Source: Schaalia vaccimaxillae DSM 15804
GTDB lineage: Bacteria > Actinomycetota > Actinomycetes > Actinomycetales > Actinomycetaceae
DNA: 64,000 nucleotides
Assembly (NCBI RefSeq): GCF_000420425.1
Contig: NZ_ATUX01000005.1
Span: 434,001-498,000, forward strand
Direction: 5' to 3'
Part shown: in pieces, positions 1-9,232 of the stretch
How positions within the stretch are numbered: position 1 is the stretch's first letter
How the letters are laid out: each line of letters begins with the position of its first letter
Position numbers and translations under genes: made by a program
The notes under the pieces: generated by a model
Seen by the model: only the letters and a program-made list of their open reading frames with translations
The model's database searches: none
Told to the model about the DNA's origin: nothing

Positions 1-1
1 C

Positions 2-1840
2 AAGCTGCGCGTCATCATCGTTGGCTCCGGCCTGGCCGGTGGCGCAGCCGCCGCCTCGCTGGGCGAAATGGGATACAACGTTGACTGCTTCTTCTACCAG
101 GACTCCGCTCGCCGCGCCCACTCAATCGCGGCCCAGGGGGGTATCAACGCTGCGAAAAACTACCGCAACGACAACGATTCGGTTTACCGACTCTTCTACG
201 ACACGGTCAAGGGCGGCGACTACCGCGCCCGCGAAACCAACGTCTACCGTCTGGCCGAAGTCAGCGCCAACATCATTGACCAGTGCGTCGCCCAGGGCGT
301 TCCCTTTGCCCGCGAATACGGCGGCCTCCTGGACAACCGCTCCTTCGGTGGCGTCCAGGTGTCGCGTACCTTCTACGCGCGTGGACAGACAGGTCAGCAG
401 CTGCTGATCGGCGCCTACCAGGCCCTCGAACGTCAGGTTGCTGCAGGTACCGTCACCGAATACCCGCGCCACGAAATGGTCGAAATCATCGTGGACGAGG
501 GACGCGCTCGCGGCATCGTTGCCCGCGACATGTCCACCGGCAAGCTCAACACCTACGTCGCTGACGCAGTCGTGCTGGCTACCGGCGGATACGGCAACGT
601 GTTCTTCCTATCCACCAACGCCATGGGCTGCAACGCCACCGCCATCTGGCGCGCGTACCGCAAGGGCGCCTACTTCGGTAACCCCTGCTTCACGCAGATC
701 CACCCCACCTGCATCCCCCAGCACGGCGATCAGCAGTCCAAGCTGACCCTGATGTCCGAGTCTCTGCGTAACGACGGACGCATCTGGGTGCCCAAGAAGG
801 CTGAGGACTGCGAGAAAGACCCGCGTCAGATCCCCGAAGAGGATCGCGACTACTACCTCGAACGCATCTACCCGGCCTTCGGCAACCTGGTTCCCCGTGA
901 CATCGCGTCACGCCAGGCCAAGAACATGTGCGACGAAGGGCGCGGCGTTGGTCCGAAGATCGACGGTGTCGCTCGCGGCGTCTACCTCGACTTCTCCGAA
1001 GCCATCCAGCGTCTGGGCAAGGCAGCGGTGTCCGCCAAGTACGGCAACCTCTTCGATATGTATGAGCGCATCACGGGTGACAACCCCTACGAGGTGCCCA
1101 TGCGTATCTACCCGGCCGTGCACTACACCATGGGTGGCCTCTGGGTTGACTACGACCTCGAATCCAACCTGCCCGGTCTTTACGTCACCGGCGAGGCAAA
1201 CTTCTCCGACCATGGCGCCAACCGCCTGGGTGCTTCGGCACTCATGCAGGGCCTGTCGGACGGCTACTTCGTCCTGCCCAACACGATCAACGACTACCTG
1301 TCCAAGAGCTTTGGTTTCAACAAGCTTGATGAGAACTCGCCTTCTGTGGTCGAGGCTCTGGCCAGCGCGCAGGATCGTGTCGATCGCCTAATGTCAACCA
1401 ACGGCACTCGCTCGGTGGATTCCTTCCACAAGGAACTCGGCCACATCATGTGGGAGTACTGCGGCATGGAGCGCACCGAGGAAGGCCTCAAGAAGGCCAT
1501 CGGCATGATCCGTGAGCTGCGCAAGGACTACTGGCGTGACGTTCGCGTTCCCGGCAAGTCCATTGGCGAGCTCAACCAGTCCCTCGAGAAGGCCGGCCGG
1601 GTTGCCGACTTCATGGAACTGGGCGAACTTATGTGCATCGACGCCCTCCACCGCGAGGAGTCCTGCGGTGGTCACTTCCGTGCAGAATCCCAGACCCCCG
1701 AGGGCGAGGCGCTGCGTCACGACGACCAGTTCCTCTACGTCGCGGCATGGGAGTGGGGCGGAGAAGACCAGCCCCCGATCCTGCACAAGGAAGACCTCAT
1801 CTACAACAACATCGAGCTGAAGCAGCGGAGCTACAAGTGA
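2..1840 (+). CDS. sdhA: Succinate dehydrogenase/fumarate reductase flavoprotein subunit (5' end outside window)
   Basis: Flavoprotein subunit that interconverts succinate and fumarate at the inner membrane face. The reading frame is open from base 2, so the start lies upstream; the first methionine at 68 is internal because the FAD dinucleotide motif GSGLAGG is encoded before it. [10 protein letters not shown] carries the histidine expected to hold FAD covalently. HYTMGG and [12 protein letters not shown] match the substrate and capping-domain motifs. The stop overlaps the GTG start of sdhB, so the two are translationally coupled. The cytochrome b subunit is expected just upstream. Direction (respiration or fumarate reduction) cannot be read from sequence. 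Confidence 0.95.
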   Translation, partial: KLRVIIVGSGLAGGAAAASLGEMGYNVDCFFYQDSARRAHSIAAQGGINAAKNYRNDNDSVYRLFYDTVKGGDYRARETNVYRLAEVSANIIDQCVAQGVPFAREYGGLLDNRSFGGVQVSRTFYARGQTGQQLLIGAYQALERQVAAGTVTEYPRHEMVEIIVDEGRARGIVARDMSTGKLNTYVADAVVLATGGYGNVFFLSTNAMGCNATAIWRAYRKGAYFGNPCFTQIHPTCIPQHGDQQSKLTLMSESLRNDGRIWVPKKAEDCEKDPRQIPEEDRDYYLERIYPAFGNLVPRDIASRQAKNMCDEGRGVGPKIDGVARGVYLDFSEAIQRLGKAAVSAKYGNLFDMYERITGDNPYEVPMRIYPAVHYTMGGLWVDYDLESNLPGLYVTGEANFSDHGANRLGASALMQGLSDGYFVLPNTINDYLSKSFGFNKLDENSPSVVEALASAQDRVDRLMSTNGTRSVDSFHKELGHIMWEYCGMERTEEGLKKAIGMIRELRKDYWRDVRVPGKSIGELNQSLEKAGRVADFMELGELMCIDALHREESCGGHFRAESQTPEGEALRHDDQFLYVAAWEWGGEDQPPILHKEDLIYNNIELKQRSYK

Positions 1841-2580
1841 ACCTGACACTGAAGATCTGGCGCCAGAACGGTCCCGAGGACCGCGGCGCAATGCACGAAT
1901 ACCAGGTGAAGGGAATCTCCGAGGAGTCCTCCTTCCTGGAGATGCTCGACGTTCTGAACGAAGAGCTCTTCGCACGCGGTGAAGAACCCATCGCCTTTGA
2001 CTCTGACTGCCGTGAAGGCATCTGTGGCCAGTGTGGCATCGTTATTAACGGTGTTGCCCACGGCCCGGAGGTCACCACGACCTGTCAGCTGCATATGCGT
2101 ACCTTCAACGACGGTGACACCATCACCATTGAGCCTTGGAGGGCCGAAGCCTTCCCGGTCATCAAGGACCTGGTTGTCAACCGCTCTGCCCTGGACCGCA
2201 TTATCCAGGCCGGCGGCTACATCTCCGTCAACACCGGCGCAGCCCCGGACGCACACGCCACCCCGGTGCCCAAGCAGTACGCAGAGCGCGCCTTCGAAGC
2301 TGCCGCTTGCATCGGTTGCGGTGCCTGCGTGGCTGCCTGCCCGAACGCGTCGGCGATGCTCTTCACCTCCGCGAAGGTCACCCATCTTCAGCTTCTGCCC
2401 CAGGGCAAGCCGGAGAACTACAAGCGCGTCGTCAATATGCTCAACCAGATGGACGAGGAAGGCTTCGGCACCTGCTCGAACATCGGTGAGTGTGCGGCGG
2501 TGTGCCCCAAGGAGATTCCGCTCGACGTGATCTCGACACTGAACCGCCAGCTCGGCAAGGCCGCCCTCAAGGGCGTCTGA
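1837..2580 (+). CDS. sdhB: Succinate dehydrogenase/fumarate reductase iron-sulfur subunit
   Basis: 247-residue electron-transfer subunit passing electrons between the flavoprotein and the membrane quinone site. Cys58, Cys63, Cys66 and a further Cys near 83 form the plant-type [2Fe-2S] site. [12 protein letters not shown] (Cys158-168) gives the [4Fe-4S] site, and Cys213, Cys219 and Cys223 supply the last cluster. I chose GTG at 1837, which overlaps the sdhA stop and has GGAG six bases upstream; the open frame extends further upstream but only inside sdhA. A strong hairpin follows, so the operon ends here. Confidence 0.95.
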   Translation: MNLTLKIWRQNGPEDRGAMHEYQVKGISEESSFLEMLDVLNEELFARGEEPIAFDSDCREGICGQCGIVINGVAHGPEVTTTCQLHMRTFNDGDTITIEPWRAEAFPVIKDLVVNRSALDRIIQAGGYISVNTGAAPDAHATPVPKQYAERAFEAAACIGCGACVAACPNASAMLFTSAKVTHLQLLPQGKPENYKRVVNMLNQMDEEGFGTCSNIGECAAVCPKEIPLDVISTLNRQLGKAALKGV

Positions 2581-2592
2581 GCTCAAGCGACG

Positions 2593-2646
2593 TGAGGCCA
2601 TCGAGGCCCCGGCCGGAGGATTTCCAACGGTCGGGGCCTCGCCTCA
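2593..2646 (+). terminator. Terminator after sdhAB
   Basis: A 12-bp stem (2603-2614 with 2629-2640, one G-U pair) is enclosed by a second pairing of TGAGGC (2593-2598) with GCCTCA (2641-2646), followed by a short T run. It lies 13 bases after the sdhB stop. Confidence 0.8.
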
Positions 2647-2746
2647 TTTCAGCCACCCCATTGCGCCAACGTGACCGCATCCGTTTTTTGCTGCGTGCGC
2701 GGGGGAGTACCATCACGAAAGAACACTGCCTCAGAGGAGAAAACCC

Positions 2747-3001
2747 ATGACCGATCAAACGCTCGACGCGACCAACAGCGGTACATACAAGGCGGGCACC
2801 CACATCGGCATAGGAGCTATGGTCATCTTCGGTCTGATCTCACTCGCTCTCCTCATCGGAGTCATTTTCGGCCCCGCAGACATCAAACCCATGGCTGACT
2901 CGCTCTTCCCCTGGTCCCTGGGAGCTCTAGCAATTTCTGGCATCGGCATGCTCATCGCCAATAGCAAACACAAGCCAACCGCTGACGAGGACGAGAACTG
3001 A
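2747..3001 (+). CDS. Small two-helix membrane protein of unknown function
   Basis: 84-residue protein with a good ribosome site (GAGGAG, ending about 9 bases before ATG). Two hydrophobic stretches are visible, about residues 22-44 and 52-70, separated by a short polar loop (ADIKPMAD). The C-terminus is charged and acidic (ADEDEN). I do not recognise a family. It stands alone between the sdhAB terminator and the tsaD promoter, so it is probably a monocistronic unit. The function is unknown. Confidence 0.7.
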   Translation: MTDQTLDATNSGTYKAGTHIGIGAMVIFGLISLALLIGVIFGPADIKPMADSLFPWSLGALAISGIGMLIANSKHKPTADEDEN

Positions 3002-3027
3002 CATTCGCCGGGGCGTGCCGGTGGGCC

Positions 3028-3033
3028 TAGACT
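3028..3033 (+). promoter_or_regulatory. -10 box for a probably leaderless tsaD transcript
   Basis: TAGACT sits seven bases before the GTG of tsaD and there is no ribosome site between them. That spacing places the transcription start at or next to the start codon. The same arrangement recurs at guaB, DUF3017, DUF1349 and lacI in this window. Confidence 0.55.
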
Positions 3034-3040
3034 GGCCCTC

Positions 3041-4111
3041 GTGCAAGAACCACTCATCCTCGGAATCGAATCCACCTGCGACGAAACCGGCATCGGCCTC
3101 GTACGCGGCTGTGAGCTGCTGGTTGACCGAACCGCCACCTCGATGGACCAATACGCCCGCTACGGTGGGATCATCCCCGAGATTGCCTCACGCGCTCACC
3201 TTGAGTCCTTTCTGCCCACGCTAGAAGCGGCCCTAGATGAAGCACGCGTCAGTCTTGATGAGGTTGATGCCATTGCTGTTGCTGCGGGTCCCGGACTCGT
3301 TGGATCGCTGACCGTTGGTATCTGCGCTGCCAAAGCTCTCGCCTCATCTTTGGACAAACCCCTGTATGGCGTGAATCACGTTATCGGTCATCTTGCCGTC
3401 GACAAACTCGCGGATGGTCCTTTGCCCGAACCTTTCATTGGTCTTGTTGTTTCAGGTGGACACTCCAATATCCTCCTCGTCGAAGACATTGCTACGAATA
3501 TTGTCGAGCTCGGCGGCACCCTCGACGATGCGGCAGGCGAGGCCTTCGACAAAGTGGGACGCCTCCTGGATTTGCCCTACCCCGGTGGCCCCCATGTGGA
3601 TCGCCTCTCTCAGTCGGGTGACCGCGATGCCATCCGATTCCCCAGGGGACTGTCTGCAGGCAAAGACAAAGAACGCCACAAATACGACTTCTCATTTTCC
3701 GGCCTCAAAACTGCGGTCGCTCGCTATGTCGAGGGCGCGCACGAACGTGGTGAGACCATTCATGCGGAGAATGTGTGCGCAGGTTTCTCCGAAGCCATTA
3801 ACGATTCCCTCACCTCAAAAGCTGTTCGTGCCGCCCTCGATACGGGATGCGACACCATCGTCGTGGGCGGGGGATTTAGTGCGAACTCGAGGCTACGCAG
3901 CCTGCTCAGTCAGAGAGCCGACGCTGCGGGAATCACAGTGCGCATGCCACCTCTACGTTTCTGCACCGACAACGGCGCGCAGATCGCTGCGTTGGGATCA
4001 GAATTAGTGCGTGCAGGCGTTGAGCCATCAGACTGGGACTTCTCCCCAGATTCGGCAATGCCTCTCACTCAGACGTCGATGCTGCCCCGTGGGAAGGGCG
4101 GTAGCCACTGA
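3041..4111 (+). CDS. tsaD: tRNA N6-threonylcarbamoyladenosine transferase TsaD
   Basis: Transfers the threonylcarbamoyl group to A37 of ANN-decoding tRNAs (t6A synthesis, with TsaB, TsaE and TsaC). The 356-residue length is typical. The N-terminal motif LGIESTCDET and the metal-binding HxxxH (His113, His117) are present, followed by SGGHSNI and the late motif TDNGAQIA. The start is GTG. The final 47 bases overlap the 3' end of the convergent YbdK-type gene. No tsaB or tsaE is directly adjacent; they are presumably just elsewhere on the chromosome. Confidence 0.95.
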   Translation: MQEPLILGIESTCDETGIGLVRGCELLVDRTATSMDQYARYGGIIPEIASRAHLESFLPTLEAALDEARVSLDEVDAIAVAAGPGLVGSLTVGICAAKALASSLDKPLYGVNHVIGHLAVDKLADGPLPEPFIGLVVSGGHSNILLVEDIATNIVELGGTLDDAAGEAFDKVGRLLDLPYPGGPHVDRLSQSGDRDAIRFPRGLSAGKDKERHKYDFSFSGLKTAVARYVEGAHERGETIHAENVCAGFSEAINDSLTSKAVRAALDTGCDTIVVGGGFSANSRLRSLLSQRADAAGITVRMPPLRFCTDNGAQIAALGSELVRAGVEPSDWDFSPDSAMPLTQTSMLPRGKGGSH

Positions 4112-5264
4112 GGAAGTCCTCAGCCTCAATGGGATGGCCCGCGCGGTGTTCGGCGCGCATATGGCTGACCACTGCTCCCAGGCCCTCTTCTGAGTCAAAA
4201 GCCGCGGCCACAGCCCGCTGGCGTTCATAGGCGGCCCCGACTTCGAGGATTGTCAGAACGTTGGACAACTCGCGCTCGCAATCCAAGTGACGGGCGACGG
4301 GCACCAGCTTAGCAACATGTTCGCCAATGGTGTCTCGTGCGCATTGGGTGGCCCCTTGGGCATCGACGATGAGATCCGCGTCGAGACCATAGCGGGCTGA
4401 CCGCCACTTATTTTCTGCCACAAACCAGTCTGGAAGAGATTCCAATTCCTCGCCCGCATCCAGGCGCCTGGAGAGAAATTCAACGAGGCAATGGGTCAGG
4501 GCTGCGAAAGCTTCGACCTCGAAGATATTGGTGGCAGCATCGAAAGCACGGACTTCAATGGTGCCCAAGGCCGGGGAGGGGCGAATATCCCAGCGCACTT
4601 CGTCAAAGCCGGACACGATTCCTGCCGTGATCATTGATTCCGCGTAAGATTCCAAGTCTTCCCAGGTGTCGAATTGGCGGGGAATACCGGCGGTGGGGAG
4701 CTGCTGGAAGACCATAGCTCGGTTCGATGCGTAGCCGGTGTCGATGCCAGCCCAAAAAGGCGAGGCCGCGGCCAGCGCCTGCATATGTCCTAGATGAGTG
4801 GTCATAGCTGATTGCAGAGGTAGTACCTTGGCGCGGTCCTCGACTCCTACGTGGACGTGAACCCCGTACAGCAGCATCTGGCGTCCCCAGTATTGGGTTC
4901 TCTCGACGAGTTCGGCGTAGCGACGTGAATCGGTGACAAGTTGGTGAGCTGGACGAGCAAAAGGGTGGGTGCCAGCAGATGCAAGGTCGATGCGTAGGGA
5001 GTCGGTAATCGGTTCAAGAAAAGCGATGGTGTCGGTGAGGTCTTTGATGCACTCAGAGACTTTGGTGCGCGGCTCAGAAGTGACTTCGACCGTGTTGAGC
5101 AACATTTCGCGGTGGACGTTGGGATGTAAATTCCCGTTCACCGTGGCGCGCTCAATGACGGCATCGGCGCTTTGGCGTAGGTCGTTTGAGTCCTGGTCAA
5201 CGAGTTGAAGTTCCCACTCAACCCCGAGGGTTGAACGGGCTGATGCCGCGAATCCCATGGTCAT
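4065..5264 (-). CDS. YbdK-type carboxylate-amine ligase (glutamate-cysteine ligase family 2)
   Basis: 399-residue member of the GCS2 family, whose tested members have weak glutamate-cysteine ligase activity or related ATP-dependent amide ligation. Family motifs visible are GVEWELQLVD at the N-terminus, NTVEVTSEP, GVHVHVGVED and a conserved RPSPALGTIEVRAFD segment. AAGGGG lies seven bases before the first ATG; a second ATG is two codons later. The physiological substrate is unknown, and actinobacteria of this type usually make mycothiol rather than glutathione. The 3' end overlaps tsaD. Confidence 0.85.
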   Translation of the reverse strand: MTMGFAASARSTLGVEWELQLVDQDSNDLRQSADAVIERATVNGNLHPNVHREMLLNTVEVTSEPRTKVSECIKDLTDTIAFLEPITDSLRIDLASAGTHPFARPAHQLVTDSRRYAELVERTQYWGRQMLLYGVHVHVGVEDRAKVLPLQSAMTTHLGHMQALAAASPFWAGIDTGYASNRAMVFQQLPTAGIPRQFDTWEDLESYAESMITAGIVSGFDEVRWDIRPSPALGTIEVRAFDAATNIFEVEAFAALTHCLVEFLSRRLDAGEELESLPDWFVAENKWRSARYGLDADLIVDAQGATQCARDTIGEHVAKLVPVARHLDCERELSNVLTILEVGAAYERQRAVAAAFDSEEGLGAVVSHMRAEHRAGHPIEAEDFLSGYRPSHGAASTSE

Positions 5265-5319
5265 GGCGTCCCCTTCCGTCTCCTGGCCTGTCGTGGGCTC
5301 AGAAGACCTATGTGAAGTC

Positions 5320-6564
5320 TCATCTCTTGGCGATAATTGCGCGATGGCGTCCCGCGATTCGAGTCAAGATGACAACACCATGTTCGGGACCGTTCAGTTT
5401 GAGACTCGACCGCAATTGAGCGGGGTCAATATCGGCGCCTCGTTTTTTTATTTCGACAACACCGATGTCATGGCTGCGAAGCGCCGCCGAAATTGCTTTG
5501 GAGCGCAGTGGCACAACGTCAAGAACTTCGAAACGCTGTATGAAAGGCGAGTCGGGGATGCTGTCGCCGGTCATGTAGGCGATATTCTCGGTCAGAAGGT
5601 GAGCGCCTAGAAGTTCTGCGAGGTGGGCGACACCGCCCGATCTAATGACAGCATTGTCAGGCTCTGACACATAACGCCCGATGGGGCCTGTGACTGCTTG
5701 AGGATTGGGTGCGTTGGCGGCATCGATAATGCTGTCCGCAAGCAGGTGGGCTTGCCCGTTACGGATCACGAGGGCGGAGCGCCCAGGCCCTTCGGGGCTT
5801 AAAGGCGGTGTCCACACTGCGGCTTCGACGAGTTCGCCATCGATACTGATCCACTGGGCGTGGCAATCTGTGGGCAAGAGTTGGTGATCAATACCGGGGG
5901 CAAGTTTGACCCCAATACTTTCGATATCTGAGCGCCACGACAGAACGTGGGAGAGGGGAGGGGACCACTGTTCTGGGTCCATGAGGCGCTTTGATCCTCG
6001 CGTTGCGGTGCTTCTGCGCGCCGGATCAGCGAAGATAGCGTCGATACCTCGTTGCCGTAGTTCGCTCATAGTCAGGTCCATGACATCGCCAAGTTCGACT
6101 TGAGCGTCGGGCAAGGCGCGCAAATTTGCGGCGGCTGCAGCTGCGGCGTCCTTGTCAATGTCGATAGCCAGAACGCGCAGGCCTAAACCTGCAATGGCCA
6201 GAGAGTCAGATCCGATGCCGCACCCTAGGTCTGCAACGTAGGTGGTACCGCCATTTTTGAATCGCTGGGCGTGCAGTGCTGCAACGATCATCCGGGTTGC
6301 TTGTTCGAGGCCATCGCGGGTGAAAACCATCGAACGAGCGAACTCGCCGAACTTTGATTCGGCGTGGTCGCGCAGTGCCAGTTGGCCCAGTAATGCTGCC
6401 GCTAGTTCGCCGGGGATTCCTGCGTCTCGAAGGGCCTGTCCGAGGGCGAGTGGATCCATTTGCCGGCGACGCGGGTCTTTTTCCAGAGTTTGGAGGAGTT
6501 CCCAGCCGGGGGATTCAAGGATCGCTGTTAGGTGTGAGGCCACAGCTAAATTGTGGCACGGCAT
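5320..6564 (-). CDS. Class I SAM-dependent methyltransferase with THUMP-like C-terminal domain
   Basis: About 414 residues. The central motif VADLGCGIGSDSLAIAG is the SAM-binding motif I, and IFADPARR gives a motif IV-like (N/D)PP-type site; the C-terminal half resembles the THUMP-like domain of this actinobacterial family. The target (RNA or other) is not known. The frame is open up to 6780, but that would run through the groES CIRCE operator and promoter, so I place the start at ATG 6564; GTG 6543 is possible. The ribosome site is weak. It is divergent from groES. Confidence 0.75.
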   Translation of the reverse strand: MPCHNLAVASHLTAILESPGWELLQTLEKDPRRRQMDPLALGQALRDAGIPGELAAALLGQLALRDHAESKFGEFARSMVFTRDGLEQATRMIVAALHAQRFKNGGTTYVADLGCGIGSDSLAIAGLGLRVLAIDIDKDAAAAAAANLRALPDAQVELGDVMDLTMSELRQRGIDAIFADPARRSTATRGSKRLMDPEQWSPPLSHVLSWRSDIESIGVKLAPGIDHQLLPTDCHAQWISIDGELVEAAVWTPPLSPEGPGRSALVIRNGQAHLLADSIIDAANAPNPQAVTGPIGRYVSEPDNAVIRSGGVAHLAELLGAHLLTENIAYMTGDSIPDSPFIQRFEVLDVVPLRSKAISAALRSHDIGVVEIKKRGADIDPAQLRSSLKLNGPEHGVVILTRIAGRHRAIIAKR

Positions 6565-6597
6565 GTTCGCTGGCGTGTTCTCGCAGGGCTGATCTTG

Positions 6598-6630
6598 GCT
6601 TTGGCACTCGGCTTGCTCGAGTGCCAAAGC
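6598..6630 (+). promoter_or_regulatory. CIRCE operator (HrcA site) for groES
   Basis: The sequence TTGGCACTC, nine bases, GAGTGCCAA is a CIRCE element and the arms extend to a perfect 12 bp each (6598-6609 and 6619-6630). CIRCE is the binding site of the heat-shock repressor HrcA. It overlaps the promoter for groES. Confidence 0.92.
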
Positions 6631-6641
6631 CCGCTTAGACT
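6613..6641 (+). promoter_or_regulatory. Predicted groES promoter
   Basis: TTGCTC at 6613-6618 and TAGACT at 6636-6641 are separated by 17 bases. The -35 box lies in the CIRCE spacer, so HrcA binding would block polymerase. The implied leader is close to 100 bases. Confidence 0.65.
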
Positions 6642-6745
6642 CATTGACGAAGCGGTGCATAGCCGCCCAGCAGGTCCCTATCCTGACCCCCGCGACGGCA
6701 GGATTCAGGGACGGTTCATCTTTTGACAAGAAAGGGAGCACGACA

Positions 6746-7042
6746 GTGTCGATCTCCATCAAACCCCTTGAGGACCGCATCGTCCTTCGTCAGGTCGAGG
6801 CAGAAAAGACCACTGCTTCCGGCCTGGTTATCCCCGATACAGCCAAGGAAAAGCCGCAGGAAGGCGAAGTTATCGCCGTGGGCCCCGGCCGCATCGACGA
6901 CAATGGCAACCGCGTCCCCGTCGACGTCAAGGTCGGCGACGTCGTGATCTACAGCCGCTACGGTGGCACCGAGGTCAAGTACGACGGCCAGGAATTCCAG
7001 ATCCTGTCGGCTCGCGACGTCCTCGCAGTTGTCGAGCGCTGA
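6746..7042 (+). CDS. groES: Co-chaperonin GroES
   Basis: 98-residue 10-kDa chaperonin that caps GroEL. It begins [15 protein letters not shown], has the mobile-loop region around [11 protein letters not shown] and the roof segment [10 protein letters not shown], and ends in [15 protein letters not shown] at 6746 follows AGGGAG; the open frame upstream runs through the operator and is not coding. GroEL is not adjacent: a terminator follows and the next gene is on the other strand. Regulation by HrcA through the upstream CIRCE is strongly implied. Confidence 0.96.
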   Translation: MSISIKPLEDRIVLRQVEAEKTTASGLVIPDTAKEKPQEGEVIAVGPGRIDDNGNRVPVDVKVGDVVIYSRYGGTEVKYDGQEFQILSARDVLAVVER

Positions 7043-7067
7043 AGCGTTCCTCGCAACACCTTCTGAT

Positions 7068-7102
7068 AGCAGTGGCCCCGCCAATGAGGCGGGGCCACTG
7101 CT
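7068..7102 (+). terminator. Terminator after groES
   Basis: A perfect 15-bp stem (7068-7082 with 7088-7102) with a five-base loop. It also faces the 3' end of the convergent CcdA-like gene and may serve both. Confidence 0.88.
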
Positions 7103-7128
7103 CTATGTGTTCGTAAGAACAACCGTCA

Positions 7129-7956
7129 TTAGTCTTTGCGGCGAGGTCGCATGAGGTACATCGCCAATACCGCTAGGGCGGCTGCGAGCGCGACGAGCCA
7201 CCACGGCAAGTAGGTGCCCAGTTCAAGGGCCTTTTGTTCCCACGCAATCAGCGTCTCGGTGCCGACGAGGGCACCCAGGGGATTCGAAGGCCCAACAAAG
7301 GCCAACACCAGACCGATGACAATGAAAAGAGTTCCCGAAACAACATTCGTCCACGTCGTGTCGCGACCTAAGAAGCGGACTGGACGAGGCCGTAACCAGG
7401 CCCTCTCAGAGGCCTGGGTTGATTGCCAAATCAGAGCTAGGACGAATAGTGGAACGGTCATACCGGTTGCGTACAGAAGCATCATGACCAGTCCCTCAAC
7501 AGCAGATCCTCCAATGCCAGCCGCAAGAAGAACGGCACCGAGAACGGGACCGGCGCACCCCACTCCCGCAAAACCATAGGTTGCCCCCAAGAGGTAGACG
7601 GCCGCGGGGCTTGCCGAATCTGTCTGGTCACCACCAGTGCTCTTGGATGAACGTCTTAACTTCGGCATTTCGATAGCGAAAACCTGCACAACTCCCAAGA
7701 CGATAATGAGTAGGGCGCCGATCCTGGTCAACGTAAACATGTGGTCGTGCAGGAAAGAACCGATGAATCCGGCTCCAATTCCCAGAGGTACCAAAACTGT
7801 GACAAGTCCCAGCCAGAACACGCCGGTACGCATTAGTAGGGTGGTTCGTGACGTGAAGGCGTACGCAAAGAACGCGGGCAGAATCATCACCGAGCAGGGA
7901 GCGAATAGGGTCAGGACTCCACCCAGTAGGGCCGCAATAGGAGCAATGGTGGTCAT
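7129..7956 (-). CDS. CcdA/DsbD-type membrane electron carrier
   Basis: 275-residue polytopic protein with about six membrane segments. Two conserved cysteines sit in family contexts, LFAPCSVMILPAF near the N-terminus and GVGCAGPVLGAV in the middle; this pair relays reducing power across the membrane. Its ATG overlaps the stop of the DsbA-like gene (ATGA), so the two are coupled and probably work together on extracytoplasmic disulfides. The C-terminus is basic (MRPRRKD). Whether it reduces the DsbA-like partner or a cytochrome c pathway protein is not shown. Confidence 0.85.
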   Translation of the reverse strand: MTTIAPIAALLGGVLTLFAPCSVMILPAFFAYAFTSRTTLLMRTGVFWLGLVTVLVPLGIGAGFIGSFLHDHMFTLTRIGALLIIVLGVVQVFAIEMPKLRRSSKSTGGDQTDSASPAAVYLLGATYGFAGVGCAGPVLGAVLLAAGIGGSAVEGLVMMLLYATGMTVPLFVLALIWQSTQASERAWLRPRPVRFLGRDTTWTNVVSGTLFIVIGLVLAFVGPSNPLGALVGTETLIAWEQKALELGTYLPWWLVALAAALAVLAMYLMRPRRKD

Positions 7957-8825
7957 GCTGCGTCCGGATTCGAAGCTTGCTCCATGATGGTGGCACGGAT
8001 GTCAGCTACGGCGTTCTGAGTGAGTCCGGAGATAACTGCGTCCCCAATGATCATGAAGGGGGTGCCTTGGATGCCAATTGAGTGGGCGTACTGTTTGGAT
8101 TCTTCAACCCTGGTGACGGTCTGCTGTGAAGTCATTGTTGCCTGGAATTTGTCCAGATCGGGAATCTGCGCCTGTTGCGCGTAGGTCATCAGCAGTTCGT
8201 TGGTGTATTCGGGGTGGTCGTTAGGATCGGCGGCTGCGTAGACGATGTCGTGGAACTCCCAGAACTTACCTTGCTCTGCAGCGGCGATGCCGGCTTGGGC
8301 AGCTAGGGGTGAGGTCTGTGTAATTTGGGCGAGGTCGCGCCATTCGATGCGTAATGTGCCATCTTCGACCAGATCGGTCAGCTCAGGGCCGACATTATGA
8401 GCAAAGTGCGTGCATACCGGACAAGAAAAATCCGAGTACAGAACCATGACGACCTTTGCGTCGACATCTCCCATTGCTTGACCATCGGAAGGATCGCGGC
8501 GAATCTGCTCACGAATGAGATTGAGGACCTCCGGGTCGTCGGTGGCCTGAGATGCAGTGCCGCCGGCGGGTGCAGCTTGCTCAGACTCAGACGTTTGTTG
8601 CGTTGCAGGAGTTGACGCCGACTGGGCTGCGAGCAATTCAGCCTGGAGTCGTCCACGGTCTGCGACGAGGAACCCAATGGCCAGAACTAGTACCGCAATA
8701 ATCGCCACGAGAATTCCTGTCAGAGAGGAACGTTTCGCGGTGAACGTTTGAGAGGCTGTGTTAACTGCTGGCGTGTCCGAAGGGGGTACGTCGCGAGATG
8801 GCTGTGAAGGCGGCGTGGTGGTCAT
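7953..8825 (-). CDS. Membrane-anchored DsbA-family thiol-disulfide oxidoreductase
   Basis: 290 residues. A proline-rich cytoplasmic N-terminus is followed by one membrane helix (about 35-55) and an extracytoplasmic thioredoxin-fold domain. The active site is CPVC (Cys135, Cys138) in YSDFSCPVCTHF, with the cis-proline segment GTPFMI near the C-terminus. AGGAACG precedes the ATG. It is co-transcribed and overlaps the CcdA-like gene. Likely substrates are secreted or pilus proteins, as in other Actinomycetaceae, but that is inference. Confidence 0.88.
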   Translation of the reverse strand: MTTTPPSQPSRDVPPSDTPAVNTASQTFTAKRSSLTGILVAIIAVLVLAIGFLVADRGRLQAELLAAQSASTPATQQTSESEQAAPAGGTASQATDDPEVLNLIREQIRRDPSDGQAMGDVDAKVVMVLYSDFSCPVCTHFAHNVGPELTDLVEDGTLRIEWRDLAQITQTSPLAAQAGIAAAEQGKFWEFHDIVYAAADPNDHPEYTNELLMTYAQQAQIPDLDKFQATMTSQQTVTRVEESKQYAHSIGIQGTPFMIIGDAVISGLTQNAVADIRATIMEQASNPDAA

Positions 8826-8877
8826 AGGTCGTTCCTGTCGTCAATTGATCGTCCCCAAGTGTGCCACGGGCGCAGAA

Positions 8878-8906
8878 GTGGCGTCGCACAGTGAGTGCGA
8901 CGCCAC
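8878..8906 (-). terminator. Terminator after whiB
   Basis: A perfect 12-bp stem with a five-base loop lies 27 bases after the whiB stop and between the two minus-strand transcription units. Confidence 0.75.
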
Positions 8907-8932
8907 CTGTTGCTTTGGTTGTTATGGGGAGG

Positions 8933-9232
8933 TTACGAGGCGCGGCGTGACGAGTTACGTGCGCTGCGCACGTGTTCGCGCCGTTCCTCTTCGGTCATGC
9001 CGCCCCAGATTCCATAGGGTTCCTGAGCCGCTAGTGCGTACTCGCGACACTGATCGATGACTGGACACGTTGCGCAGATAGCTTTGGCGTTTGCTGCTCT
9101 GCGACGGCGGGTTGAACCGCGCTCGCCCTCGGGATGGAAGAAAAGCTCTGTATCGAGGTCGCGGCAGGCGCCGTCGTACTGCCAATCCCACGCGTCGATC
9201 ATGGGCCCGGGGAGTCGGGAAACGTCGGTCAT
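8933..9232 (-). CDS. WhiB-family iron-sulfur transcription factor (WhiB3/WhiD-like)
   Basis: 99-residue [4Fe-4S] regulator. Four cluster cysteines (Cys23, Cys53, Cys56, Cys62) are followed by the turn GIWGG and a basic C-terminal tail for DNA contact. The N-terminal LPGP...WDWQ and FFHPEGERG segments resemble WhiB3/WhiD more than WhiB1. Such proteins sense redox state or NO and act with the primary sigma factor. GAGAGG lies six bases before ATG. A divergent promoter region separates it from the MerR gene. Confidence 0.92.
   Translation of the reverse strand: MTDVSRLPGPMIDAWDWQYDGACRDLDTELFFHPEGERGSTRRRRAANAKAICATCPVIDQCREYALAAQEPYGIWGGMTEEERREHVRSARNSSRRAS

Noticed and set aside
68-1840. ATG at 68 as the start of the flavoprotein
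   Set aside because: The FAD-binding motif is encoded upstream of it in the same frame, so the gene begins before the window.
6565-6780. Extended N-terminus of the methyltransferase
   Set aside because: It would run through the groES promoter and CIRCE operator and adds no family sequence.
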